The position numbers and the translations under genes are program-made. Below the pieces are notes generated by a model that saw only the letters and a list, made by a program, of their open reading frames with translations, was not told the DNA's origin and ran no database searches. From Dactylonectria macrodidyma (Eukaryota > Ascomycota > Sordariomycetes > Hypocreales > Nectriaceae), in the NCBI GenBank assembly GCA_020744425.1, contig JAGMUV010000010.1:1054001-1118000 (forward strand): a stretch of 64,000 nt of DNA, written 5' to 3'. Of the stretch, positions 45,451-56,858 are shown piece after piece; within the stretch, counting starts at the first letter, position 1, and the number at the start of each line of letters is the position of its first letter.

Positions 45451-46782
45451 GGCAATTCAACAGACAGTTTAAAGAGGCATGGCTGGGTTCAGCTATGAGC
45501 AGCTACGTATTTTTGAGACTCAGACTTTTGCAACAAAAAGTGGCGGTGAAAAGCCGGGCAAATCTGCCTAGTAGACATAGGTGAAATATATAGTTCAAAC
45601 GAGGCGCAATGACGATGTTTCTCACAACGAGTACTATGCTTAGCTTCAATATTATGCTGCTTATGGCTACGCGGTTTGCTTCGTCATTCTCAATAGTCGC
45701 ATATCATGAGACCAGTGGTGGAAGTGCGCAATTAATTGCCCATATTTTCGACATCTTGGCATGGAAAGAGATTGCCATACTAAGTCGACTTGAGATATCT
45801 GCCCCGGCTCCGCGACAAGAAATCCTTGCTACTTTAAAAAGCGACTGCTTGCCATTCTTAGTGATAATGATATCATTAGTCTCGGCTTTGTAGGTGTCGC
45901 AGAGAGATTTTCCAAGGGGACAATAAGACTTACAGGACAGCAACCAGGAATCGATAACGCCTCCAATATCCTACGATTTCGGACATTCGCGAAGCATCGC
46001 CTCGCCCATAGGTGCTAGTAATGTTTTCACTTAAAATTGTCTTCTAGTATATAACATATAGAATTACCTCCGCCGTCATCCATCTGCATCTACAAGCTAC
46101 CGGGCCCCGAGCTAAGGGCAGCAAACTGCCCTGCTACTCCTTGCCCAACCACGACCTTGCTATTTGTTAACATCTGCCACGGACTTGAATGCCGAGTGCT
46201 GAGTGTCGAGGTGACTTGCAGAAACAGCTAGGTAGTCTTGTCTCTGGTTAGCTCGGCTAGAAAGCAGATACTGGCTTCTCTGGAGCTTCCATTCCCACGC
46301 TCAATCGGAGAGTAATTATACATGGACGATAGCTTGATAGGTTGGCTGCAACTGCATGGCATGTGGGTTTGCCAATCAATAGTGCTCAATAGCCTCATCG
46401 CTAGTGTCATGGCTCCGTCGTATTAGAGGCTGGAGGGTGCCCTACCAATCCACTTCGGGCCACTCCATCCTGGAACTAGACGAAACAAGTTACCACGCAT
46501 TATGGATGAGTGGGGTGCGTCTCACTCCTTCGGCCAATCGAGACCATCCATCATGGTCACCTCCGCCCTTCATATCCATGTTGCTCCGCTGGCTGGTGTG
46601 ATTTAAGGGAAATGCAGCCTTCCGCTCCTTACCTACATGGATCTACTCTTGATTCAATTATCCATCTTGTACCCTTTCCTATACCTGGAGCACCACAGAA
46701 TCAACATTTTACTTCCGGGCCAAGCTGTGCCCCAGTCGTTCCGCTCGCATATTCCTACCATCGAGAATTGATCATCAGCGAG
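45451..46782. other. Intergenic, no gene recognised
   Basis: Overlapping short frames at 45609-45943 on both strands show no family motif. The remainder is non-coding. Confidence 0.4.
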
Positions 46783-47235
46783 ATGGCCTACCCTACACTT
46801 GCACTTCTCCAGGCTATCGTGCCAACGCCGACGCTAGATAGTAAAATTGCCGCAGCATCGTCGGGCAATGAAAGCTTATCTGCCCTGATCGATTCAGTCT
46901 TCGCCCAAGGCAGCTTGAACCCGGATGAGACCCAGACCCTCCTCCTTGCTAGAGCTCTTGTCGATATATCGTCAGAGGATACCGACCTTCTCTCTCTGAT
47001 ACTTAAGAGTCAGGTTAATCCTCCTTCAACATTGACCGAGATTGTTGTTCGATCTTATTACGATGACTCACTTTCATCATGCACTAAGAGCACGGTCAAC
47101 AACTTCCGATTACAACTTCTAGTCAAAGAGCCTGTTGCGGTGTTGCTTGCAAGCATTCAAGCTGGGAAGCTCCTCCTATATCACGCTGCTAAACCAGCAG
47201 TTGAGCTGGCTCTAAGCGTAGCTGTGAATGAATGA
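46783..47235 (+). CDS. Uncharacterised 150-residue ORF upstream of F-box gene
   Basis: Open frame beginning MAYPTLALLQAIVPTPTLD; in-frame upstream ATGs extend it to 46510, but that part is compositionally poor. The product is rich in Leu, Ser and Ala (DETQTLLLARALVDISSED, LLASIQAGKLLLYHAAKP) and probably helical, without signal peptide or membrane span. I do not recognise it. Its stop overlaps the first ATG of the F-box gene by eight bases, so the two may be one spliced gene or the short frame may be a relic of a separate gene. Confidence 0.35.
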   Translation: MAYPTLALLQAIVPTPTLDSKIAAASSGNESLSALIDSVFAQGSLNPDETQTLLLARALVDISSEDTDLLSLILKSQVNPPSTLTEIVVRSYYDDSLSSCTKSTVNNFRLQLLVKEPVAVLLASIQAGKLLLYHAAKPAVELALSVAVNE

Positions 47236-47928
47236 CTCCATGGCCACGCTCAAAACACTGCCACTCGAAATACTGCAACAGGTATTAGACAGTTCATCGA
47301 AGATTTTGACCTCAGTACTAAGTTGACCTAGATCCCGTTGTACGTCCACGATGGTTTTCAAAGACATCGTTTTGCTAGATACCACCCGCCGCTCGGTCGT
47401 TACGAATTGAAGGGGATCAACCATCGGGCAAACTTATGTTCTCTGCGTTCAGTCAACCGGCTGTTCCATCAACTCGTCACGCCATTGCTGTTCCAGCATG
47501 CCGTCATCACTTCCAGCTGTGGCGTCACGCGTCTTCAACAATTATCAAAGAATCCCTCACTCCGCCGACTAGTCCGTCGCCTAGAGATCTGTGTCGAAGT
47601 CCAACCTGTGACAGACTTTGACGCTTACGATGCAAAGTTGAATATGAATGAAGACAGGAATCTGGCATATCTTGCACGACTAGCTATCGTCATCCACAGT
47701 GCCTTGCCAAGGTTCTCTAACCTTGAGATCTTGAAGCTCGGCTTCACGGATATCCCATATCGGCTCGACCGGGACGATGATAGTCTAGGGATCTCTGGCT
47801 GCTACTGGGAGCAGGATACTGCGAACCTCTTCGAATCTTTGGCCACAGCTATGCGCAGATCCCAGCTTGATAAACTAGATGAAGTTGACCTCTCGCTTCC
47901 ACTCGCATTTGACTTTGGTCACTTTCTG

Positions 47929-47964
<36 letters not shown>

Positions 47965-48624
47965 ACAAAACGTTACTCAGCAGGGGCCCTTTTTCAACGG
48001 CTCAAGTATCTCAGACTTAACTATGAGTATTCCACCGACGAAGGCGAGGGCGTAGAATTCCGGTGGAGGCAACACAACGAAGATTATGATAAGTACATCC
48101 GACAATTACTGCCACTTGCGCCGAATATACACTCTCTAGCACTCAAGGGCTCTGACGTACTCATGCTCGACCAGTCAGCATTCGCTACTCTACATTTGCG
48201 ATCGTTGAATCTGGAGAGCTTGTCGATAACCGGCGATGCCTTCACTGCGCTTGTTCGACAATCCACAGCATTAGAAGATGTCGTTCTGAGGGGTGTGTAT
48301 CTCGAGTCTGGGACGTGGAAGGAGATCCTCTCAGCGATGAGCCAGCTGCCGATTACTTCCTTCTACATCGAGACGTGCGATTATCAGATGGAAAGCGAAA
48401 GCGGCTACTTTCGCCCTCCAAATCCGGGGTCCCACCCCAGCGATGCTTACATAGAGACGACTGAAGCTGACGATCTCGATGCTTGCGAGGCGGTGTTTTC
48501 ACAGGTGCAGGAGAACAAGCGTCAGATATACGGAAGTAAATATGACGAGGCCGTGGATGTGGAGCGCAGGGGAGTTGAAGTAAGGGCGATTGAGATGAAA
48601 TGGAACGCGCTAACCGAGTTATGA
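47228..48624 (+). CDS. F-box protein with leucine-rich C-terminal half
   Basis: Probable substrate adaptor of an SCF ubiquitin ligase. Exons 47228-47281 and 47332-48624 (intron 47282-47331); 448 residues, or 444 from ATG 47240 (MATLKTLPLEILQQ). The N-terminus is an F-box: LKTLPLEILQQIPLYV, then LCSLRSVNRLFHQLVTPLLF. The rest contains irregular leucine-rich repeats (LEILKLGFTDI, LKYLRLNYEY, LRSLNLESLSI, LEDVVLRGVYL). A run of twelve Asp encoded by (GAC)12 sits at 47929-47964, between two repeats. The phase-0 intron was placed because it restores the F-box. The C-terminus is acidic. Target proteins cannot be read from sequence. Confidence 0.85.
47929..47964 (+). repeat. (GAC)12 microsatellite in coding sequence
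   Basis: Twelve perfect GAC triplets encode poly-aspartate and keep frame. Confidence 0.95.
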
Positions 48625-50085
48625 GGCGCAGGTATGCCGCCGAGGTGTCTGAGGATGACTCTTCAGAAGCTGAGATAACTGACACTGAGGCATCCGATAG
48701 TGAGTAGATTGCATCGAGCTATGATATATATCACAAATAGCGTAGATGCTTTGTATGCTCTCATTTAGCATCGGATATAATAGTTGTGGTAGCCTTGGTC
48801 GCATGTGAGTGCACACCGCAGCAAGCTTCGACGTGTCATTAGAATCTCCAGGCAAAGAGTCGTGGGTCCATGAGAAACAAAACTCTGTTGACTCGAGACT
48901 TAAAGGGTTAGGCGCTTTCTCTGAATATGGGTTCGTCATACCTGTTTTGAGGATCGAATGGAAGGCTGGTACCTAAGCAACATTGACCTCGTGCTCCAGT
49001 ATATTCTGGATTAAAAGTGACGTGGATATCCTTTCCCAGTCGATCCGACGAGCATTATAGACGTCGAAGGTCCACAATGGTGGTCTCAGATGCGGGAGGA
49101 CAAAGTTGCTGATGAATGAGCTGACAGGTGATGTCAATAAACCTGTTCAGTTCGTCGTAGTTGTGGGCACTGAAGCTCCAGGCGCTTCAGTCAAACATTT
49201 CTTTATCCCAACACGGGCGTGAAAGATTCCACTACTCAATCAAGACTGCACATGCACATATCAAGGATACCGCTCATTGCTCATATTACGGGCAAATAGT
49301 CTCGAGTTCACGTAGACTTAGCCCAATTTGATGATATCTGGTGGCCAAAATAATTTTCATGATTGCCACATATGCTTTCCGTCCAACGACAAGACGGGAA
49401 GACTACCATGCAGCTTATCTTCTTTGCTACGTTCGCAATCTTGACCAAGTTTGCTTGCAATGCGAGTCTAAATGAATTGGAAGCGCCAGTAAAGGCACGC
49501 CCAGAAATGGCTAAGAGCGTCTATGAGGCAATTTTTGGAGTACTCATTATATTGCCTGGTACTCTGATTTATCTGTAATTTTATGCAGAGCATCATCATC
49601 GGATGTTATCTTTAGGCTAGCAATGCCAAGCCTTGCCCAGAAGCTTGTCCTACGGAGCCAAGGCGTCTCGGCATATATCATTGGACAGTTCAGCTGACTA
49701 GACTAGCTGGAATAATACGACACGCCAAGAACCTCGTCTTCTGGGCGGCGTCATTTCTTTGGGAATATGTGACGTCATGGAATTCAAGAGGGAAGTTTGG
49801 AATTGTCTAGACCCGCATCTACATGGTTTTGCAGCAATAACCGCTCACCAGAAAGTCATCTTTTTCACTTTGACTCGGTTTGGTCAAGCCTTGGTTGAGT
49901 TTGGTTGAGGCCTTGGCACGCAAGTGCTGACGTATCTGTGTCTTGGTATCCTACTGACTGAGAACAAGCTAGAATTAAAAGCTTTGCTATGACTGTTACT
50001 TGATTCTGACCGGATCTCTTGTAGTATTTTCTCGCTAGAACCATCCTTTCTCGTTGAAGTAGCCACCACATTCGATTGCATCGCC
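48625..50085. other. Intergenic; upstream region of NoxC-like gene
   Basis: Only a 56-codon frame at 49408-49578 with a hydrophobic start, too weak to call. Confidence 0.45.
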
Positions 50086-52359
50086 ATGCCCCAAGATGGC
50101 CGTCCATCATTTGTGGCAAAACACCCTGTGCGCTCCTCGGGCAACGTGCAATATCTCAACGATGATGAGATACACGAGTTTCTCAACGACCTCGACCACA
50201 ATGGCGACGGAAACATAGAATACAGCGAAGTTGAGCGAAAACTTGATCACGCCCACGATGAACTGGCCGTGAAGAAATACTCACACAACTCTCAACGCAA
50301 TGACAGCCCTCATCACAGAGATGGGTCTCACACCCACGACGAGCAAGTTCGACACGCCTTTCTCACCAGGATGATGGGATCCAACGCTCAGCGCGTCCCC
50401 CGTGAGGAATTCGCAAACCTTGTGCGCAGTTGGAAGATTCCCTCCCTTGAACAAGCCACCAAGGCAGAAAAGGAAGAGAAGCGCTACTTCAAACGCCTGC
50501 CCGGCTGGAGAAGAATCCGCGCATACTGGGCTGTCCATGCTCCCGAAGTTGGCTTCATCGGCCTCGTCATCTCTATGCAGTTGGCCTTTGGCATCTGGCA
50601 GCTCGTAAAGTATCAGACTACTCCAGAGTACCGCGCTGCCTTTGGTTGGGGTGTCGTCCTCGCTAAGACATGCGCGGGTGCTCTATATCCGACCTTCTTC
50701 TTCCTCATCTTGAGCATGTCGCGGTACTTTTCTACTTGGCTGCGCAGGTCATATCATGTTTCGCGCTTCTTCAACTGGGATCTCTCTCAGGAATTTCACG
50801 TCCGCATCTCCTGTGTTGCCATCCTCCTCGCCACTCTGCATGCTATCGGCCATCTCACCGGCTCCTTCGTTCATGGAAGCGACTCTGCCAATCAAGATGC
50901 AGTTGCCAGGGTGCTTGGCCCAGATGCGGTTCCTCGGCCTTATATCGAATACGTTCGGTCAGTTCCTGGCTTCACTGGAATTACCGCACTAGGCTTGTTC
51001 TACCTGCTCTGCCTGTTGAGCATTCCCCAAGTCCGCAGATGGAACTACGAAGTCTTTCAGCTTGGCCATTTGCTCATGTTTCCCATTATCGGCTTGATGA
51101 TGGCACACGGTACCGCTGGACTACTTCAATGGCCCATGTTTGGCTACTTTCTCGCATTTCCTACCCTGTTGGTCTTGGTTGAGCGAGTTGTGCGTATCTT
51201 TCTCGGCTTTCATTCCATCAAGGCTACCATGAAAGTGCTAGACGCAGATACAGTGGAAGTGACGGCTGTGATTCCCAGCGAGCGACTTTGGAAGTACAAG
51301 GCCGGCCAGTACATCTTCTTGCAAGTTCCCAAAATCAGCTTCTTCCAGTGGCACCCATTCACTGTGTCGTTTTGCCGCGGCAACAAGATGATGGTGCACA
51401 TCAAGACGGATGGCGACTGGACAGGCAGGTTGCGCAAGCTGGGAGGAGAGTCAGGCGAATCCGAAATTGCCGTCGGCATCAACGGGCCATTTGGAGCCCC
51501 CGCTCAGCGCTTCTACGATTTCAACCACTCTGTAATTATCGGCGCAGGAATTGGCGTCACACCATTTTCGGGCATTCTCGCAGATTTGCAGCACAACGAT
51601 GACCTAGACCATGGCGGTCCTGGACATGCAAGACCTGCACCCGCAAGCCCTGTACATAGGCACGACTCAGATACTACAGTCGTGGCTTCGGATCACAAGG
51701 GCAAAGATGGCAATGTCGGCAGTCAGAGAGGAAACAATATGTCCGCAGCTGTCGGGCCTGACGTTATTGACGAACAACGGAGGCCCCAAGCCGACAACTC
51801 TCACACCTTTGCCGAAAACTACCGCCGCGTTGACTTTCACTGGATGGTCCGGGACCGAAACTATCTTCAGTGGTTGTCCGATCTTCTTAATGAGGTTTCG
51901 GTCAGTCAAGAATGGCATCGCAAGCACGAGAAGTACCCTTGCCTCGATATCCGCATCAACACACACGTCACCGCCAAGCGGAAAGAGATTTCCATCCATG
52001 TCTACCGTTGGTTACTTGAGATGCATCGAACAGACGAACATCCAGCCTCTCCTCTTACAGGATTGCTAAACCCAACGCAATTTGGGAGACCTGATTTCAG
52101 CATGATTCTCGATGAACATTATGATGAGATGATCAAGTTTCAAGCTAGCAGGAGACGGGCTACTGAGAAGAGGTCTGAGTCACAAAATGATGATAGCACA
52201 CGTGATGATACAAACGATGGCCTGAAAGTGGGAGTGTTTTATTGCGGTGCCCCTGCCGTGGGTGAGATCTTAGCAGACAAGTGTAGGGAGCTGTCGACCA
52301 GAGGCCGACATGACGGAAGCAAGATCGAGTACCACTTTATGATCGAGGTGTTTGGATAG
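50086..52359 (+). CDS. noxC: NADPH oxidase, NoxC type with EF-hand
   Basis: Membrane flavocytochrome that passes electrons from NADPH through FAD and two haems to O2, making superoxide. Single exon, 757 residues. An N-terminal EF-hand (DHNGDGNIEYSE, residues 37-48) suggests calcium control, which separates NoxC from NoxA and NoxB. A linker rich in His, Asp and Asn follows. The ferric-reductase-like membrane domain is about residues 165-375, with candidate haem histidines in CVAILLATLHAIGHL and FQLGHLLMFPIIGLMMAHG. The FAD motif is HPFTV (His423 onward) and the NADPH site GAGIGVTPF (from residue 486). A low-complexity insert rich in His, Asp and Pro (about 505-575) splits the NADPH lobe. The C-terminus reads FYCGAPAVGEIL and ends EVFG, like other Nox proteins that end in an aromatic region. 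The lack of introns in a 2.3-kb gene is notable. All core motifs intact. Confidence 0.92.
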   Translation: MPQDGRPSFVAKHPVRSSGNVQYLNDDEIHEFLNDLDHNGDGNIEYSEVERKLDHAHDELAVKKYSHNSQRNDSPHHRDGSHTHDEQVRHAFLTRMMGSNAQRVPREEFANLVRSWKIPSLEQATKAEKEEKRYFKRLPGWRRIRAYWAVHAPEVGFIGLVISMQLAFGIWQLVKYQTTPEYRAAFGWGVVLAKTCAGALYPTFFFLILSMSRYFSTWLRRSYHVSRFFNWDLSQEFHVRISCVAILLATLHAIGHLTGSFVHGSDSANQDAVARVLGPDAVPRPYIEYVRSVPGFTGITALGLFYLLCLLSIPQVRRWNYEVFQLGHLLMFPIIGLMMAHGTAGLLQWPMFGYFLAFPTLLVLVERVVRIFLGFHSIKATMKVLDADTVEVTAVIPSERLWKYKAGQYIFLQVPKISFFQWHPFTVSFCRGNKMMVHIKTDGDWTGRLRKLGGESGESEIAVGINGPFGAPAQRFYDFNHSVIIGAGIGVTPFSGILADLQHNDDLDHGGPGHARPAPASPVHRHDSDTTVVASDHKGKDGNVGSQRGNNMSAAVGPDVIDEQRRPQADNSHTFAENYRRVDFHWMVRDRNYLQWLSDLLNEVSVSQEWHRKHEKYPCLDIRINTHVTAKRKEISIHVYRWLLEMHRTDEHPASPLTGLLNPTQFGRPDFSMILDEHYDEMIKFQASRRRATEKRSESQNDDSTRDDTNDGLKVGVFYCGAPAVGEILADKCRELSTRGRHDGSKIEYHFMIEVFG

Positions 52360-53187
52360 GTAGCTAAGAATGTTTAATTAAGACTTGGAAACACAGTCTG
52401 CTGGAAATAATTGAAGTTTGTTGAATACCCCGTATCATTTACATCATGACCTAGAGACGCCAATTCTGTGTGATACGTAAGGTTGGTGATTGCATCAAGT
52501 GGCTAGGATATCCGCTACCCAAGCAGTTAGCATAATTAGAAGGGCATCGGCTAGATCGGAAAAATCTGCTAGGCCATATGGAGAAGTTCGTGGTTTGTAG
52601 AGTAACCAGTACAGCAGGTTTATCGTGAGGCATGGATGCAATGTGCAAAGTGCGATGCTTCTAGATCGGCTTTCCTTGGCAGCCTGTCACGCCGATGTCA
52701 AGATACTTTCCTCAGATAGCATCAATATGAGTGTTTCGCCTCCGAAACCCCGGCTTAGGTGAGTGTGAGTTGGGAAAGTCAACTTAAATTGACCATGTTT
52801 AGGATGAGGACATCGTGAAGTCCCAATCGGGTAAATATCTCGTCATCATCATCCCGCGCGGTTAATGGGCGCTAGCCTAGACACCCCCTGCCGCTAACTC
52901 CACTACGCGCGCGCAGTTCTGTCAGCATTTATCAGCTTGATTTCAAAACGTCTTGAAAATTCGGCTAATGAAAACGGGCAGTTTTCACATCAAGTCAAAT
53001 GTAATAGAAATACGGAGTAGACGTCTCTGAGAAGATGAAATTCTAGAGGGCCCTCCGGAGGAATAGTAACGACACCACCAGCACTACATCCAGACGAAAC
53101 CGCATCTTCGAAGCATTCCAAGCTCTTTTTCATTTCAAGGCTTGTCCAACTAAACCCAGAAACCCTTGTTCAACGACGCAACCAGCC
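52360..53187. other. Intergenic, no gene recognised
   Basis: Holds the pirin promoter. One TACGGAGTA copy at 53011-53019. Confidence 0.5.
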
Positions 53188-54102
53188 ATGCCTGAATTAA
53201 GAGGAATCAGCAAAATTTTCCCTGCAATAGAACAGGCAGAGGGCGCTGGTGCTCGAGTTCGGCGTTCCATCGGCAGCATGCGCATGCGAAACTTCTCGCC
53301 CTTTCTCATGCTGGACCACATGAACGAGAACAATGGCGCAGGCTTCCCGGATCATCCTCACCGAGGCCAAGAGACGGTGACATATATCCTCAAAGGATCC
53401 GCTGAACATGAAGACTTTCTTGGGAATAAGGGTATTCTCCATGCTGGCGATCTGCAATTTATGACGGCAGGAAGAGGCATTATGCATTCTGAACAACCCT
53501 TGGCTGATTCTGACGGAAGCCCCGGAGCTGGCTTTCAGCTATGGGTTGACCTCCCAAAGCATCTAAAAATGTGTGAGCCGAGATACCGAGACCTGAGAGC
53601 CCAAGAAATCCCAATTGCACACCTCGACAACAACAGGGTACTAGTCAAGGTTATTTCGGGCACATCCGGTGACGTCGATAGCGTCAAAGACTTAGCGTAC
53701 ACCCCGGTTTGGTATCTGGATGTCGAGATCCAACCTGGTGGTGCACTCGTTCAGCCTTTACCGAAAGGATGGAACGCCTTCTCCTATGTGTTTGAGGGCC
53801 ACGCCAACTTCGTGACTCAACCCGACGTCTCGACCAAGGTTGAGGCATACGACACAGTCCTTTTCAAAACCGAAGGGGAGGCTGTTAGCATCCAGGTTCC
53901 TGAAAATGCACCTAGCAATGCTCGCCTTCTTCTTATCGCGGGCCAGATATTGGATCAACCAATTGTTCAACATGGACCGTTTGTATTAACTAGCACTGAA
54001 GGAGTCCAGCAGGCTTTTGAGGATTTCTACAGTAGTAAGAACGGATTCGAAAGGGCTAAGGGATGGCAGAGTGAGAATATGAGGCGGAGAATGAGTATTT
54101 GA
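53188..54102 (+). CDS. Pirin family protein
   Basis: Bicupin metal protein; family members act as quercetin 2,3-dioxygenases or as nuclear cofactors. Single exon, 304 residues, the usual length. The four metal ligands are in place: His56 and His58 in FPDHPHRGQETV, His100 and Glu102 in GIMHSEQ. The N-terminal cupin includes PFLMLDHMNE, and the second cupin follows at about 170-280. No signal peptide, so cytosolic or nuclear. The ATG at 53188 is followed directly by PELRGISKIF, typical for fungal pirins. Neighbours are not obviously related, though a flavonol-cleaving role would suit the glycosidase block; that link is speculative. Confidence 0.92.
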   Translation: MPELRGISKIFPAIEQAEGAGARVRRSIGSMRMRNFSPFLMLDHMNENNGAGFPDHPHRGQETVTYILKGSAEHEDFLGNKGILHAGDLQFMTAGRGIMHSEQPLADSDGSPGAGFQLWVDLPKHLKMCEPRYRDLRAQEIPIAHLDNNRVLVKVISGTSGDVDSVKDLAYTPVWYLDVEIQPGGALVQPLPKGWNAFSYVFEGHANFVTQPDVSTKVEAYDTVLFKTEGEAVSIQVPENAPSNARLLLIAGQILDQPIVQHGPFVLTSTEGVQQAFEDFYSSKNGFERAKGWQSENMRRRMSI

Positions 54103-54924
54103 AGGAGCATTCGCAGCTGCGGAAACGCATGTTACAGACATATATAAAATCAGATATCCACATCTCATACTTCATTGTTGAAGTATGCTACGAGTTCGAC
54201 AGCGAGGTAATCACCTTATTGTAACCACATCTAGGTAGAGTAACATATCCAGTTCACGAATTCTTCCTAAGGTCGATGTATCCCACGCGGAAATGACCTT
54301 AAGATATAGGGTACGCGTGACCCGCAATGCATTTGATCAACCTGGAAGGCCTAGACGAAGTGGGAAATAGTTAATAATCAAAGTCTGCTATGTGGAGAAG
54401 TACTATTAATGTAACTAAACGTCTTAATAGTTCAGAAGCAGGTAGGTCTCTTGATAAAACAGCACAGTACGGAGTATTGGGCCTTGAGATCCCTGCTCTA
54501 TATTGATGTGCGAAGACGCTGCGAGAATTTGAGGCGCCTTACTCGAAGAAGTCAAAGGGCTGGCTTTGGAGGGCGTAACTGTGAATCTGAGCTTGCCTCC
54601 TCAGGTAAGCGCGTTTCCGTCTTTCTGGAACTATGCTCATATTGGTTCTGTGCTGGCTCAACCGTTCTTACTAACTGCCACGCACTCCATACGTTCGCAT
54701 CGATTGAGGGCTTCCGCTAAGCCGTTCTAGTGTCAAGGTCAGCTCGTGAGGAGCTGCGCGTGTGAGTATCTCCTCGAGCTTGCGTTGGCTCATATAGATG
54801 GGTTGAATCTGCTTGGCTCGCGCGAGTGGCAACCCAGGGATTAGTGTACCTCGTGTTGACTCTGGAACTTATGTAAAAAGATTAAGAATAAAGTTGTTCT
54901 AATATACAGGGTAAATCCGGCCTC
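54103..54924. other. Intergenic; hairpin behind pirin gene
   Basis: Contains the hairpin at 54166-54187 and GTACGGAGTA at 54467-54476. No gene recognised. Confidence 0.5.
54166..54187 (+). repeat. Perfect 9-bp hairpin, 4-nt loop
   Basis: CATACTTCA (54166-54174) and TGAAGTATG (54179-54187) are exact reverse complements around TTGT. It lies 64 bp after the pirin stop and may mark its 3' untranslated region. Confidence 0.6.
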
Positions 54925-56858
54925 TCAAGAATATGCAAGCCACCCGTGCCAAGCATTCCTCATACGTTCTGCCCTCGACATTGACATGTACGCTGTATTA
55001 GCGAGCCTGTCTTGTAGTTCCTTGAACTTGGCCGTGGGAGCCCCCTTATCAAAAAGCATGTCCAACTCAAGATACGACAACTTCTTTGTTTCAGGCAGGC
55101 GAAAGTAGCACCAGATGAGACATAGAAAAGCTGTCACAGCATAAATCAGACAAGACTTACCACCTAGGTCCCAAGCGGTTGGGTTCAAAAGCTGCGGCGC
55201 GACAATGTTGTTGATGATGGTGAAGATGTTATACACTACCCTTGCGAGGGCGACCGTCTTGACCCTAAGACGCGTTGAAGGAATCTCAGCCACGATCACG
55301 TAGCAAGTCGGGCCGATGGTCATGTTGTAAGTAAAAGTCATGAGGATGATGAGGGATCCAAGAGCCCAGTTCATCGCAGGGTGGCCTTCCAAGAAGATAG
55401 CGATCAGGCCACCTGCCGTGAGAATGATAACCGCTGCTACAAGTCCCGCAAGGTACAGCTTGCGTCGACCAACAACGGACAGCAGAAGCCAGGATATCAT
55501 TCCGCCAAAGATGCCGAGGCCATACATTCCAGTAGCGAGGCTAAACGATTTGTATGATTCGAAACCGGCTTGTTCTAGGAAATAAGGCGCGTATCCAGTC
55601 AAGGTGGCGCCGCACAGAGCTTGACAGGACCAGACCATGCAGGAGATCTCGGTCCTGCGGCGATTTGAGCCCTTGAACAAATCTGCAAAACTTGCACCGC
55701 CGTATCCGAGTTTCTTCTCGACCGAGTCGATGTGCTGCATTACGGCCACGGTGTCGTCGATGTCGAGATGTTCGTCGCTCGTGAGCCGTTTGAGTGATTG
55801 TCGAGCTTCTAGCAGTTTCTCATGGCGAACAAGCCACCCTAGTGACGGCAAATTAGAAACAGCCAAGGTATACATGCTCCAATAGAGCCTTGCTTACAGG
55901 GACTTTCCGGGGCAAAGAAGATGGCACATAGCAATGGAAGCGCCCATGCCCATTGCAGCGCGAATGGTAGACGATAGGACCACTGAGATGTGCTGTGGAC
56001 AAGAGATCGGAGAATTCCAGTGCCCATCAGCTGACCAACAAGCCAACACATATTAACATTGGATAGAACGCAAGCTCGTACGGCCGAGGGCACCACTTCA
56101 GCAGCGTAAGTCGCCGCTAGGGTTTGAATGACGCCCCATGAAAGACCTGGTGTCGAGAGGGAGTATTAGATTTGAGGAGTAAGGATCCGCGTTCAAGTGG
56201 CAGACTCACCACAAAGAGCTTGGGAAGCGAGCAACAAGGCGATGTTGTGAGCGAAAAAGGCAGGGAATACGGCAAGACACAACCAGACGAGGCTAACAGC
56301 CATCATCTTGCGGTATCCGATGATATAAGAGATGTATCCATGAGCAAGAAGACCAATGATCTCGCAAGAGACGGCGGCGTTCTGCAAACCCATTTGCCAC
56401 AACGGCGAGATCTCGTAGTCTTGATTCCCGGAAGAGTCAGCGACTGGCATCAGCTCTCCATATCTGCGCCTGAAAGTTGGGAAGGCGATGAAGCCAGAGA
56501 TGAGCGACTTGTCAAAGGCCTCCATCACGACAGTTAAGAACACAAGCAGCGACCACGAGATGGCTTTGGGGTATCTCTTGCAGCACCCGAAGAGGGTCAT
56601 GTCCTTCTCAGCGGCCAAGCCCCGCCGGACGCGTTCGCCGGTCCCATCTGAGCCTGCCGACGCTGGCGGAAGCCATAAGACGCTGTTCAATGTTTCAGCA
56701 TGGACGTTGGAAGGAGAGCGGCCAAGCTCCCCTCCGTCATCAGGGGGCTGGATATCCGAAACGGACGTCGACTCGTGCTGCGTGAAGGCAGGTTTGGAGG
56801 AGATAGGTATCAAGACAACATCGTCTTTACTGGCATTGGTGTTTGAGCCGAACAGCAT
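54925..56858 (-). CDS. MFS sugar transporter, maltose/alpha-glucoside permease type
   Basis: Twelve-span sugar/proton symporter. Exons 56210-56858, 55898-56146 and 54925-55838; phases agree, 603 residues. The long N-terminus (about 110 residues) and the motif APESPWWLVR before the central loop are typical of the maltose permease group. Other marks are ALGSLIILMTFTYNMTIGP, AEIPSTRLRVKTVALAR, the VGRRKLYLAG loop and LPETKKLSYLELDMLF after TM12. The PESPWWLVR motif spans the second intron, which confirms it. The first intron join gives CGLSWGVIQTLAATYAAEV. The substrate is probably an alpha-glucoside by family, not proven. It is far from the 10-26 kb block and likely independent. Confidence 0.92.

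Noticed and set aside
49408..49578. 56-codon frame with a hydrophobic start (MQLIFFATFAILTKF)
   Set aside because: Could be a tiny secreted protein, but length is near chance and there is no cysteine pattern, TATA box or homologue that I recognise.
53188..54102. Pirin as part of the glycosidase cluster (flavonoid use)
   Set aside because: It is 27 kb away with unrelated genes and a decay zone between, so the link is not supported.
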